A stretch of DNA of 64,000 nucleotides from Faucicola osloensis_D (GCA_020041925.1 CP083409.1), one strand, 5' to 3'. Shown: positions 9,432 to 18,157, counted from the stretch's first letter. Made by a program: numbers and translations. The notes: generated by a model from the sequence alone, not told the origin.

Positions 9432-9920
9432 ATGTCAGCAGAAAATTCGACCAAAACCATCGACCCAAAACTTGACTTAGAAAAAATCAAACGCGAATGC
9501 GAGGCGATGATTAAAAGTAAAGCCAAAATTTCTGCCGTAGCAGCGGTTGTCCCTGTGCCGCTCCTAGACGTTGCGGTTGACGCAGGTCTATTATCAAAAT
9601 TGCTACCTGAAATTTCTGCTAAATTTGGTTTAATTGAACCCGCCGAAGCAGCCGTAGATTTGAACAACGGCACGCAAGTTAACCAGTTAAAAGATAAAGC
9701 AGTAGATCTTGCAAAGTTAGTGGTCACGCGCAGTATTGCCAAAAAAACTTTTCAAGGTTTTGGTAGCCGTATTATCGCCAAGCAAGTGACCAAATTTGTA
9801 CCATTTGGCGGTCAATTAGTGGCAGGTACGATCGGTTATTTGATGTTTAAAAAAATTGCTGAAAATCACATCAATGAATGCTACCAAAAAGCTAAAAAAT
9901 TACAGCAACAAACCAGCTAA
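9432..9920 (+). CDS. small DUF697-like membrane-associated protein
   Basis: 162 residues, function unknown. Two hydrophobic stretches, about 33-58 (with VVPVPLLDV) and 118-142 (with VPFGGQLVAGTIGYLMF), flank a polar middle. The first resembles the C-terminal helical domain of DUF697/YcjF-type proteins, where PVP-x-D is common, but here it stands alone without a GTPase domain. AGAAGGA lies 6 bp before the ATG, a strong ribosome-binding site. Monocistronic, with its own terminator. Confidence 0.6.
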   Translation: MSAENSTKTIDPKLDLEKIKRECEAMIKSKAKISAVAAVVPVPLLDVAVDAGLLSKLLPEISAKFGLIEPAEAAVDLNNGTQVNQLKDKAVDLAKLVVTRSIAKKTFQGFGSRIIAKQVTKFVPFGGQLVAGTIGYLMFKKIAENHINECYQKAKKLQQQTS

Positions 9921-9943
9921 TTGTTGATACCAAGGATTGTATT

Positions 9944-9976
9944 AAAACCCCTTTAGTTACTAGAGGGGTTTTTTAT
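9944..9976 (+). terminator. intrinsic terminator after the DUF697-like gene
   Basis: A 9-bp stem AAAACCCCT/AGGGGTTTT (9944-9952 with 9964-9972) and an 11-nt loop, followed by a T-run. Confidence 0.85.
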
Positions 9977-10081
9977 TGAAAAATTCTCAGGCTTTGATGA
10001 GCAATGACCAAGCGAAAGTAATAGCTAATGTAACGATATTTTTCTACAATGTGTCTTTAAACTATTTTTTTGGGTCAAGTT

Positions 10082-12046
10082 ATGCGTTATACCTGTCAGA
10101 CATCACCACGTTTTATCAAAAAGCCATTTTTTAATATCCATCCAATAACGCAAAGCGTTTTGGTGATTATTGGTATGTCCATGACTGGTGTTAGCGCTCA
10201 TGCAGCGACTAGCGAAGCTGCTAATGGCGAAGCTGAATCCACCTTGCCGAGTCTTACTTTTACCACCACGGCAACCAAAACGCCGACGCTTGTCAAGAAT
10301 ACCATCGCCCAAACCACCGTGATCGATGAAGAACAATTACAACGTTATCGCGGTCAAAGCGTACTGGATGTGTTACGAGGTAAGGCTGGATTCTATATCA
10401 AGCAAAATGGTGGCGATGGTACATTAAGTAACTTTAGTATTCGTGGCTTATCTGCCAAAAATGTTGCCGTGTTGATTGATGGTATTCGTTATACATCTTT
10501 GAGTAATGGCTATGCAGAGCTTGCTTTATTACCCGCCGATCAAATTGACCGTATTGAAGTTCTATATGGCGCAAGTGGTTCTAGCTTATATGGTGCTGAT
10601 GCGACAGCCGGCGTGATTCAAATTTTTACCAAAGGTCAAAATGCCCAACAATCAAATATAGCCTTGACCTTGGGTGCAGGTTCAGAGGACAGCTACAAAG
10701 GTCAATTAACGGGTCAATATGTTAATAATGGCACTACGATTAGTTTATCCACAGGTTATGATAAAACGAATGGGATTAATATCAGTAGTCCAAATAATTC
10801 ATATGCCTCTTCGATTGATAGCGATAAGGATGGGTTTAATTCTAAAAATATTAGTTTTGTCGCTAAGCATCGCTACAACGACAATATTGAAGTTGGCATA
10901 ACAGGAATGAAAGCCAAATCAAATTCTGACCTTGATGGTGGCAATTATCAAGATATCCATGCTGAACAAGAAAATGGCTCAGCTAATGGTTTTATTAATT
11001 ATCAACAAGATAAATTTTCTGCCAGTGTTAAATACGGTGAAAGTATTGATGAATCAAAAAGTTATTTTTCAAGCACACCAAGTGAATTTAATACCAAACA
11101 AAAGCAAACCAATCTACAATTAGGCTATCAACTGCCTGTGGGTCAGATTATTGGTGGCGCAGAATATCTCAAACAAAATTTTGATGGCGATGCTAGCTAT
11201 ACTAATCATGACAGAAATACTAAAAGTGGTTTTCTTGGCTATCAAGTTTCGCAACCCAAATATGATGCCCAAGCAAATATTCGATATGATAAAAACACCC
11301 AATATGGTAATAAGACAACCTATAATTTAGGGGGTGCCTATCACGTATTACCTAATACTCGTGTCGGCGCTTCTTACGCTACTGGCTTTAGAATGCCTAG
11401 CTTTAATGACTTATATGGACATTCAGAAGGCTCTAGTTGGAATGGCGTCTATTATCCAGGCTATGTTGGGAATGAAAATCTTAAAGCTGAAACAAGTAAA
11501 AATTGGGAAGCGTTTATTGAACACGGTAATGCCTACCAAACGACTCGCTTAACAGGTTTTCAATCAAAAATTGAAGATGGTATCATTCCTTTGACGTTAG
11601 CCTCAGGTGATAAAACTCGCACTAATCGTGCAGAAACAAAAGTTAAAGGTGTTACTTTAGTTTCAGATTGGACAGTGAATAATACCCTATTTGGTCTAAG
11701 CTATACCAACCAATCTGTTGAAGGTCGTAATGCCACTCAAGGTGAATATACAACAGATAATACGATTCCAAAAAACACAGGTTTACTATATTTAGGTTAT
11801 AAACAACCAAAATTTGATATCCGCAGTGAACTTGAATATGTAGATGAGCGTCATGATGGTTATTATACCGATAAAGTACTAGACAGCTATACACTTCTAA
11901 ACTTAACTGGTAATTATTACATCAACCCATATTTGACTATCAGCAGTCGTCTTAACAATCTCACCGATAAAGATTATGAGACCGTTTATGGTTACCGTCA
12001 AAAAGGCATTAATTCCTTCATCTCACTAACCTACCAATGGTTCTAA
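10082..12046 (+). CDS. TonB-dependent outer-membrane receptor, BtuB-like
   Basis: Active transporter of the outer membrane. The ATG at 10082 gives a basic N-terminus, a hydrophobic core (SVLVIIGMSMTGV) and an AHA-like signal-peptidase site. An upstream in-frame TTG at 10070 would add only four residues and is less likely. After the signal comes a TonB-box-like segment (LPSLTFTTTATKT). The plug domain follows, with VLDVLRGKAGFYIKQNGG, SNFSIRGL, VLIDGIRY and SLYGADATAGVIQIFTKG, closest in pattern to BtuB. About 22 beta strands follow, ending in the canonical YQWF. Substrate is uncertain: no cobalamin riboswitch and no clear Fur box lie upstream. No periplasmic partner or ABC importer is adjacent. 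Confidence 0.88.
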   Translation: MRYTCQTSPRFIKKPFFNIHPITQSVLVIIGMSMTGVSAHAATSEAANGEAESTLPSLTFTTTATKTPTLVKNTIAQTTVIDEEQLQRYRGQSVLDVLRGKAGFYIKQNGGDGTLSNFSIRGLSAKNVAVLIDGIRYTSLSNGYAELALLPADQIDRIEVLYGASGSSLYGADATAGVIQIFTKGQNAQQSNIALTLGAGSEDSYKGQLTGQYVNNGTTISLSTGYDKTNGINISSPNNSYASSIDSDKDGFNSKNISFVAKHRYNDNIEVGITGMKAKSNSDLDGGNYQDIHAEQENGSANGFINYQQDKFSASVKYGESIDESKSYFSSTPSEFNTKQKQTNLQLGYQLPVGQIIGGAEYLKQNFDGDASYTNHDRNTKSGFLGYQVSQPKYDAQANIRYDKNTQYGNKTTYNLGGAYHVLPNTRVGASYATGFRMPSFNDLYGHSEGSSWNGVYYPGYVGNENLKAETSKNWEAFIEHGNAYQTTRLTGFQSKIEDGIIPLTLASGDKTRTNRAETKVKGVTLVSDWTVNNTLFGLSYTNQSVEGRNATQGEYTTDNTIPKNTGLLYLGYKQPKFDIRSELEYVDERHDGYYTDKVLDSYTLLNLTGNYYINPYLTISSRLNNLTDKDYETVYGYRQKGINSFISLTYQWF

Positions 12047-12069
12047 TTTTTATATTTGCAGTACATCAG

Positions 12070-12097
12070 AGGGCATAAATTTTATGCCCTTTTTTTA
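12070..12097 (+). terminator. intrinsic terminator of the TonB receptor gene
   Basis: AGGGCATAA/TTATGCCCT stem (12070-12078 with 12082-12090) and a 3-nt loop, followed by a run of T. Confidence 0.9.
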
Positions 12098-12130
12098 TAC
12101 TTCTTTTTTTAGCAATTACGTTTTAAATTT

Positions 12131-12147
12131 TGCACTATTTTGGTTCA
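12131..12147 (+). promoter_or_regulatory. candidate NtrC binding site
   Basis: TGCACT-N5-GGTTCA matches the enterobacterial NtrC consensus TGCACC-N5-GGTGCA at 10 of 12 positions with the correct spacer. It lies about 165 bp upstream of the start of transcription predicted from the sigma-54 promoter, a usual enhancer distance. Confidence 0.6.
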
Positions 12148-12163
12148 AAATATATCATACTAC

Positions 12164-12176
12164 AATCAATCCGTTG
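12164..12176 (+). promoter_or_regulatory. candidate IHF site
   Basis: AATCAATCCGTTG fits the IHF core consensus WATCAANNNNTTR exactly. It lies between the NtrC-like site and the sigma-54 promoter, where DNA bending is expected. The core consensus alone occurs often by chance, so position is the main support. Confidence 0.45.
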
Positions 12177-12278
12177 CTATAAATCAGTGATTTTTTAATA
12201 TCAAATAACTGATTTGATGCCCATCGTTCTATTATTTATCTGCTATGACAATAATCCAAACATTATCCAATAGGTTAT

Positions 12279-12294
12279 TGGCATTTAAATTGCA
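12279..12294 (+). promoter_or_regulatory. sigma-54 promoter of ntrBC
   Basis: TGGCAT-TTAAA-TTGCA, with GG (12280-12281) and GC (12292-12293) in the required 12-bp phase of a -24/-12 promoter. Predicted start of transcription is near 12305, about 25 nt before the ntrB ATG at 12330. Confidence 0.7.
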
Positions 12295-12329
12295 CTTTAA
12301 CCATTGCTCAAATTTGTGGTAGTTATCCA

Positions 12330-13586
12330 ATGACCCATCCTACTTTTTTACATAGTCTTGAATCCAACCAGAACCTGTTTGATGATATGTTCAACAACCT
12401 ACTAACGGGGTTAATTGTCGCTGACAGCAGCTATGAGTGCGTCTATATAAATGCGACGGCTGAGCAGATTTTGTCAGTCAGTCAGCACCATTTATTGCAT
12501 AAAAATGTTATCGATATTTTAACCCCGGCAAACTATGAAAAATTACTAACGCAAGCATCAGAGCAATCATCCACGGATGATGACCCGATAACCCATAAAA
12601 AAACCAAAGCACAGGTCAAAGTGGCGCTACAAAACCAATTTGAACATACCAAAAAAATGTACCAAGCCTTTATCCATCATGATTGCACCATTTTAGGGCT
12701 AAGCACCCAAGGGATTGGTGCACCATTATTGGTCGATTATGGGGTTTCCCCATTAGAAACCGAGGCGGGGTTTTTTTATTTAATTGAAATTTGGGCAAAA
12801 GATCGCGAAAGTCGTATTCAACAAGAACAGTATCAAAATCACCAACATTTGATAACCCGTCAAATGATTCGCAGTATGGCACACGAGGTCAAAAACCCTT
12901 TAGCCGGCATCCTTGGGGCAAGCCAACTGCTTGAAAAGAATTTTAATCAAATTATGAAATCTGATGGGATTGTCCGCTATATTAACGACACCAAGGCGCA
13001 AAAGTTTGCTAATTATCTCAGTATCATCATGGATGAGACCAGACGACTCAATAACTTGGTGACCCAATTGCTGGGCGCGCCAAATTTGCCCAACTGGCAA
13101 GTAATCAACGTACATGAGCCACTGCAGCATGTGCTAACATTGGCAGAAATACAAAACCCCAATATTAGTCTAGTCAGAGACTTTGATTTATCGTTGCCAG
13201 AAATCACCGCTGATAAAGACCAGCTGGTACAAGTATTTATGAATATCGTCAATAATGCGATACAAGCGCTCAATGAAAACGACATTGTGTCGCCTATGAT
13301 CACGGTAAAGACCCGTATTCAGCACCAACAAACCATTGGTGATATACGACATAAAAGCGTCTTGCGGGTCGATTTTATTGATAATGGCTTGGGCATTGAG
13401 AGTGAGTTGTTACCGCAAATTTTTTATCCTTTGGTCACAGGACGCGCCAATGGTACAGGGTTGGGACTGGCACTTGCTCATGACATTATTCAGCGCCATC
13501 AAGGGCAAATCAGTGTGACCTCTCAGCCAGGTGAAACCCTATTTACGATTTTTTTACCTTGGCAAATTCGGCAAATAACCAAATGA
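12330..13586 (+). CDS. ntrB: nitrogen regulation sensor histidine kinase NtrB
   Basis: Cytoplasmic kinase/phosphatase that controls NtrC in response to nitrogen status through PII. 418 residues, against about 350 in enterobacteria. A PAS domain spans about 15-155 and appears expanded by inserts. The H-box MAHEVKNPLAG carries the phospho-accepting H185. The N-box NIVNNAIQAL is near 300, the G1 box DFIDNGLGI near 348 and the G2 box GTGLGLAL near 377. No membrane segments, as expected. The ribosome-binding site is weak. It is the first gene of the ntrB-ntrC-kinase operon and follows the sigma-54 promoter. Confidence 0.93.
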   Translation: MTHPTFLHSLESNQNLFDDMFNNLLTGLIVADSSYECVYINATAEQILSVSQHHLLHKNVIDILTPANYEKLLTQASEQSSTDDDPITHKKTKAQVKVALQNQFEHTKKMYQAFIHHDCTILGLSTQGIGAPLLVDYGVSPLETEAGFFYLIEIWAKDRESRIQQEQYQNHQHLITRQMIRSMAHEVKNPLAGILGASQLLEKNFNQIMKSDGIVRYINDTKAQKFANYLSIIMDETRRLNNLVTQLLGAPNLPNWQVINVHEPLQHVLTLAEIQNPNISLVRDFDLSLPEITADKDQLVQVFMNIVNNAIQALNENDIVSPMITVKTRIQHQQTIGDIRHKSVLRVDFIDNGLGIESELLPQIFYPLVTGRANGTGLGLALAHDIIQRHQGQISVTSQPGETLFTIFLPWQIRQITK

Positions 13587-13698
13587 TAGTTTAAGCGTGA
13601 TACACCACAGCATCATGACTGATCGGCTATGAATTTTTCAATCAATTTTTCAATCAATAATGTTTAAACCAATACAGTTTCCCATATAGGGTTTTTAT

Positions 13699-15477
13699 AT
13701 GACTTATACCAATAATAAAACGCCAACCACCGAGCCTATTGTTTGGGTCATCGATGACGACCAAGCGCTACGCATGATTTTGGAAGATACGCTGACAGAT
13801 AGTGGATTTCAAGTGCAAACCTTTGGCAATGCGCAATCGGCGTGGCGGCTACTACAAGATAGCGGGCAAGACAGCCAAGCGAAGAGTGACAATAGTACCT
13901 CCTTGCCAAGCGTCATCGTCACCGATATTCGAATGCCGATGATGAACGGATTGGACTTTAGCAGTAAAATCAAACAAGCCTTTGCACAAATTCCTGTCAT
14001 CATCATGACCGCGCATGCCGATGTGCAATCTGCGGTGGATAGCTATCAATCAGGCGCATTTGATTACTTACCCAAGCCGTTTGAGTTGGATGATGCCATT
14101 GCCATGGTAAAAAAAGCTTGCCTGCAAAGCCAGTCAAACCAAACACAAAAGCGCAGTAAGTCTGAGAACTACAATGACTCTCTGATTCGTGGCGCACAGC
14201 AGCCACCAACTGAACCCGTGGCAGCCGAGCCAGAAAAAACCCCCACCAACCCATCGGGCATCATCGGGCAATCGATTGCCATGCAAAAAGTATTTCGTGC
14301 GATTGGTCGTTTGTCGCATATGCCGATGACAGTACTCATCACCGGCGAATCAGGGACGGGTAAAGAGCTGATTGCCAGTGCCTTACACGAACATTCACCA
14401 CGCAAGTCCAAACCATTTATCGCGCTCAATATGGCGGCGATTCCGCATGATTTGATTGAAGCTGAACTATTTGGTCATGAAAAAGGCGCGTTTACGGGTG
14501 CGACTACCACGCGCCAAGGGCGTTTTGAGCAGGCGCATGGCGGCACTTTGTTTTTGGATGAAATCGGCGATATGCCTTTACCGACCCAGACGCGTTTACT
14601 GCGCGTCTTGGCAAATGGTGAGTTTTACCGTGTCGGTGGTCTCAAACCCATTAAAGTCGATGTACGTATCATCGCAGCGACCCATCAAAACTTAGAAACC
14701 CTTGTGCAGCAAGGCAAGTTTCGTGAAGATTTGTTTTATCGGCTCAATGTCATTCGACTGGCGCTACCTTCCCTACGTGAGCGCCGCGAAGACATTCCGC
14801 TGTTAATCGATTTTTTTATGCAAAATATCGCCAAAAGCATGCATACCCCCACCAAAACCATCACGCCGTCTGCGATGCATATTTTACAAAGCTATCCTTG
14901 GCAAGGTAACGTGCGTCAACTTGAAAATACCTGCCGCTGGCTCAGTGTGATGACAACAGGGCAAACCATTCAGCCCAGTGATTTGCCACCCGAGATTTTA
15001 CAAGCGTTTGAATCGCAAGATAGCACGCCTGTAACTGCGCGTGAGCCCAATACACATAAGACACATACCTATCAGCCCGACACTCAGTTTGAGGCACCTG
15101 CTAGCGAGCATCTGTCATCTTTACCAGCTCCGAGTAACACCCCCAGTGCTAGTTCCAATTTGAGTACCCATTCGAGTGAGCTGCCAACGCCTTTGTCCAC
15201 TACGACGGTCATACCGACCTTGCACGCACCACAAACTGTCGCAACCGCAGATTGGATCACGCCGCTGCAAGTTTGGGCACAGCAAGCACTGGCTGAAGGA
15301 CAGTATGACATTTTGCAAACCGCTTATCCGATGTTTGAGAAATGTTTGCTTGAAGTGGCACTTGCCCATACTGCTCAGCATAAAGGACAAGCGGCTGACC
15401 TACTGGGTTGGGGGCGCAATACCGTGACCCGAAAATATCAGCAGTTGATTGAAGGCAGACCCGTTAAGCCATCATGA
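13699..15477 (+). CDS. ntrC: nitrogen regulation response regulator NtrC
   Basis: Sigma-54 activator. The receiver domain (about 14-135) has the acidic pair D20/D21, the phospho-acceptor D76 in VTDIRMP, T104 and K126. The AAA+ domain (about 187-415) has Walker A GESGTGKE near 216-223, the sigma-54 contact loop GAFTGA at 263-268, and Walker B GGTLFLDEIG. A Fis-type helix-turn-helix closes the protein (AADLLGWGRNTVTRKYQQL). At 592 residues it is much longer than the 469 of E. coli. The extra length is a short insert before D76, a linker of about 50 residues before the AAA+ domain, and a Pro/Ser/Thr-rich linker of about 80 residues before the DNA-binding domain. Confidence 0.95.
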   Translation: MTYTNNKTPTTEPIVWVIDDDQALRMILEDTLTDSGFQVQTFGNAQSAWRLLQDSGQDSQAKSDNSTSLPSVIVTDIRMPMMNGLDFSSKIKQAFAQIPVIIMTAHADVQSAVDSYQSGAFDYLPKPFELDDAIAMVKKACLQSQSNQTQKRSKSENYNDSLIRGAQQPPTEPVAAEPEKTPTNPSGIIGQSIAMQKVFRAIGRLSHMPMTVLITGESGTGKELIASALHEHSPRKSKPFIALNMAAIPHDLIEAELFGHEKGAFTGATTTRQGRFEQAHGGTLFLDEIGDMPLPTQTRLLRVLANGEFYRVGGLKPIKVDVRIIAATHQNLETLVQQGKFREDLFYRLNVIRLALPSLRERREDIPLLIDFFMQNIAKSMHTPTKTITPSAMHILQSYPWQGNVRQLENTCRWLSVMTTGQTIQPSDLPPEILQAFESQDSTPVTAREPNTHKTHTYQPDTQFEAPASEHLSSLPAPSNTPSASSNLSTHSSELPTPLSTTTVIPTLHAPQTVATADWITPLQVWAQQALAEGQYDILQTAYPMFEKCLLEVALAHTAQHKGQAADLLGWGRNTVTRKYQQLIEGRPVKPS

Positions 15478-16457
15478 TTGAGACAAGGTCAACTCACCCC
15501 GCACTGGTTATCATAAAAAATGGCTGTCAGTCAATCGTGACTGACTTACAGCCACTATCAGCTTCAAATCCACTCAACCATACCGAGCTTTGGTATGGGG
15601 TATGGCATTCAACTCACTCCCCGCCTACAGCCGTTGTGGTTAAACAATTACTACCTCACTTTAGCGCAACCAATCTCGCCCATTTTGAGCAAGAAATTAA
15701 CGCCCTTCATCACTGCCAAAGCCTGGCGATTGACAGCACCCATGCGACAAGCGGCATTCCCACGCTGTACGCTTCAAACCTTCTACCTGATACCCTCATC
15801 TTTGACCAACAGCAGCCGCAGCAATCTGTTAGTCCCTGTCTGGTCATGTCCTATCATTCAGGCGAGACGTTAAAATCCTTGATATATGCGAATGCTAAAT
15901 TGCCCATACTTAATCTTCAGCAAAAAATGACCATTTTTTTACATAGTTGCCAAGTGGTCAACCGTTTACATCAAATTGGGCTGATGCATTTGGATCTCAA
16001 ACCCGCCAACTTTATTGTAAAACCCAATTTTGAGGTGGTGTTAATTGATTTTGGTCTGAGTGATTTTAGTTTTAGTGATATTGGTCTTAGCGATGCTATG
16101 GCAAAAAATGCCTCACTGAACTGCAAAACTTACACTGCTGGTACGCCTGCCTATATGAGTCCTGAGCAATTCACAGGACAGCCTGTTGACAAGGTTAGCG
16201 ACTACTATAGCTTAGGGGTGGTATGGTACGAATTATTAATGGGATGTCTGCCTTTTATGGCAAATGATTATCCTGATTGGGCAATCGCGCATTGCCAACA
16301 GCCCGTGCCTTTTCTATGCCCAAATCATCAGCTATCAGAATTTGCTTGCCAAGCTTGCCAGCCTTTTATCGACAAGCTGCTGGCAAAACGCGTGGAAAAC
16401 CGTATTAATGACTTGGCAAATATTATCAATGCCCTAAAAATTTTACTTAATCAATAA
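15474..16457 (+). CDS. Hanks-type serine/threonine protein kinase
   Basis: 327 residues, a soluble single-domain kinase without a membrane segment or sensor domain. The catalytic lysine is probably K57 (AVVVKQ). The catalytic loop is HLDLKPANF with D174 and N179 (Leu replaces the Arg of HRD, giving an RD-minus kinase). The DFG motif has D192. The activation segment ends AGTPAYMSPEQ, and DYYSLGVVWYELL follows. The kinase therefore looks active. Its ATG overlaps the ntrC stop by 4 bp (ATGA), a sign of translational coupling. The inference is that it phosphorylates a partner linked to nitrogen control. The target is unknown. Confidence 0.85.
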   Translation: MIETRSTHPALVIIKNGCQSIVTDLQPLSASNPLNHTELWYGVWHSTHSPPTAVVVKQLLPHFSATNLAHFEQEINALHHCQSLAIDSTHATSGIPTLYASNLLPDTLIFDQQQPQQSVSPCLVMSYHSGETLKSLIYANAKLPILNLQQKMTIFLHSCQVVNRLHQIGLMHLDLKPANFIVKPNFEVVLIDFGLSDFSFSDIGLSDAMAKNASLNCKTYTAGTPAYMSPEQFTGQPVDKVSDYYSLGVVWYELLMGCLPFMANDYPDWAIAHCQQPVPFLCPNHQLSEFACQACQPFIDKLLAKRVENRINDLANIINALKILLNQ

Positions 16458-16484
16458 AAAAATGCGATTTTTTTAAAAAACCCC

Positions 16485-16512
16485 TTGCCAAAGCGAAATT
16501 TTTCTATATAAT
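16485..16512 (+). promoter_or_regulatory. promoter of tRNA-Leu(UAG)
   Basis: TTGCCA (16485-16490), a 16-bp spacer and a perfect TATAAT (16507-16512), about 57 bp before the tRNA. Confidence 0.75.
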
Positions 16513-16568
16513 AGCCAACCACAAAGACACTGATACAAATATTGAGTCAACACTTTGAGGCAACTCAT

Positions 16569-16653
16569 GGGGCTGTGGCGAAATTGGTAGACGCACTGGA
16601 TTTAGGTTCCAGCGCCGCGAGGTGTAAGAGTTCGAGTCTCTTCAGCCCCACCA
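16569..16653 (+). tRNA. tRNA-Leu (anticodon UAG)
   Basis: 85 nt with encoded CCA. Acceptor arm GGGGCTG/CAGCCCC, anticodon stem CTGGA/TCCAG around the loop TTTAGGT (anticodon TAG), the long variable arm of class II tRNAs, and a TTCGAGT T-loop. Reads CUN leucine codons. It stands alone. Confidence 0.97.
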
Positions 16654-16676
16654 CTCAAATCGGTATTAGTTAAATT

Positions 16677-16700
16677 AACCTGCCTCTTGCAGGTTTTTTT
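16677..16700 (+). terminator. intrinsic terminator after tRNA-Leu(UAG)
   Basis: AACCTGC/GCAGGTT stem (16677-16683 with 16689-16695), a 5-nt loop and a T-run. Confidence 0.85.
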
Positions 16701-16735
16701 ATGCCCAAAATTCCTGTCTATCTTATCTCACTATT

Positions 16736-16884
16736 GCTTACTGCCTTACTGGCTTACTGTTAGCCAGTATGTTGCTCACTGTGTTGCTAAAAATTTTTTA
16801 ACTGATTGCCAAGTAGCTACTTTTTAGCTTGCATCTAGTATTAACCACCCCATCTCTATAGTTAGCTTGTTTACTGCTAACTAT
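16736..16884 (+). other. structured leader before the AAA ATPase gene
   Basis: Three tandem 8-bp units (GCTTACTG, CCTTACTG, GCTTACTG at 16736-16759). An inverted repeat TACTGGCT/AGCCAGTA spans 16747-16769, a perfect palindrome AAGTAGCTACTT is at 16811-16822, and ATAGTTAGC/GCTAACTAT spans 16858-16884. The last one ends about 38 bp before the start codon. These could be operators or leader hairpins. Confidence 0.55.
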
Positions 16885-16922
16885 GTTAATTTTTCTACTG
16901 CCTTTTATAAGCCTATATTCCT

Positions 16923-18074
16923 ATGAAAATTTTACAATCGCCTTATTATCAACCGCGAAAGCTGCTCAGCGCCTCGTCTGAGCCGCCCTATACTGTTCAA
17001 CTCATTGAAGACAACATCCAATACGCTAGCAAATATAACCCTTTTGAGTCGCTACTCGATGATATTTTCCCTGGGGTACATGTTGGCAACCATGACATGG
17101 TGATTCGCAAAGAGCAGCTTAAAGATTTTGAGCGTTGCACTGATTTTACCACCGTCGCCTATTCGCATAAAAATAATACATTGTATGAGCGTGAAGCTTG
17201 TTATTTTCATCCCAAATATGAAGTGTTCATGCTCACCAATGAAGATTTGTCTAATGACTATGACGAATACATCTTTGAATCAGGTCTGTTAAAAGTCGTC
17301 AGTATTTACTATATTTCGACCAATCCGCATTCTGCGGCGAGTGTCAAAAACGTGTTTGATGAATACTTGCAAAAGTATGTGTCGCAAGAGGCTAAAGTAT
17401 CGATTTTACTCAAAGAAGTCCATGGTTTTGTGTTTAAAACTCATCGTATTAAGCCATTTCCCATCAATTTAGATACCATGTATCACGAGGATTTTCTGCC
17501 AGTGCATCAGCATATCAAAGAATCGCTCAATCACGATGGTAAAGGTGTGGTACTGTTGCATGGCGTGGCGGGCTCAGGTAAAACCAACTATATCAAATGG
17601 CTAACCAGCCAAGTGCCTAATAAAAAATTCATCTTTGTACCCACTACCATGATTGGGTATTTGACCAACCCTGAATTTATGTCACTATTGGTAGATAACA
17701 AAAACTCGGTATTAGTGCTTGAAGACTGTGAAAACTACATTGCCGAACGTAGCATTGATAACGCCAATACCGATGTGGTATCAGCGATTTTGAACATTGC
17801 TGATGGTATGCTGTCGGATGTGTTGGAGTGTCAGTTTATCTGTACCTTTAACTCAGATATCTCGAAAATTGACCCCGCGCTGCTGCGTAAAGGTCGATTG
17901 ATAGCTGAGTATAAATTCAAAGAACTGTCCATTGAAAAATCCAACGCGTTTTTGGCATCCATTGATAAAGCTATCGCCGTCAATAAACCGCACTCATTGG
18001 CAGAATTAACCAACATGGATCATCTGTCCTATCGAGAGAAACAAGCAGAAAAACCCAAATTTGGTTTTGTATAA
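16923..18074 (+). CDS. AAA-family ATPase, function unknown
   Basis: 383 residues. The N-terminal half (1 to about 180) matches nothing I recognise. The C-terminal half is an AAA module with Walker A GVAGSGKT at 214-221, Walker B VLVLED at 263-268, a sensor-1-like CTFNSD near 310, and LLRKGRLIAEYKF carrying an arginine-finger-like residue. The closest pattern is that of classic AAA proteins of the Bcs1/proteasome-like type, not AAA+ replication factors. No membrane segment. No partner gene: it stands alone after tRNA-Leu and converges on clpA. Start ATG at 16923, with no strong ribosome-binding site. Confidence 0.75.
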   Translation: MKILQSPYYQPRKLLSASSEPPYTVQLIEDNIQYASKYNPFESLLDDIFPGVHVGNHDMVIRKEQLKDFERCTDFTTVAYSHKNNTLYEREACYFHPKYEVFMLTNEDLSNDYDEYIFESGLLKVVSIYYISTNPHSAASVKNVFDEYLQKYVSQEAKVSILLKEVHGFVFKTHRIKPFPINLDTMYHEDFLPVHQHIKESLNHDGKGVVLLHGVAGSGKTNYIKWLTSQVPNKKFIFVPTTMIGYLTNPEFMSLLVDNKNSVLVLEDCENYIAERSIDNANTDVVSAILNIADGMLSDVLECQFICTFNSDISKIDPALLRKGRLIAEYKFKELSIEKSNAFLASIDKAIAVNKPHSLAELTNMDHLSYREKQAEKPKFGFV

Positions 18075-18123
18075 TTATTAAGCCCATTTATTAAGTATAG
18101 TCGTTGAGTATCATCAGTAGGCA

Positions 18124-18157
18124 TAAAAAAAAGGAGCGCAATTGGCTCCTTTTTTTA
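18124..18157. terminator. bidirectional terminator between the AAA ATPase and clpA
   Basis: Stem AGGAGC/GCTCCT extended by an A8 run on the left and a T8 run on the right, 7-nt loop. Confidence 0.9.

Noticed and set aside
9359..9742. 127-codon minus-strand frame over the DUF697-like gene
   Set aside because: Exact antisense shadow of a plus-strand gene that has a strong ribosome-binding site and a terminator.
9976..10081. Cobalamin riboswitch before the BtuB-like receptor
   Set aside because: Only about 100 bp separate the upstream terminator and the start, and no conserved riboswitch core is visible.
14003..14429. Several minus-strand frames inside ntrC
   Set aside because: Shadows of an unmistakable NtrC AAA+ domain.
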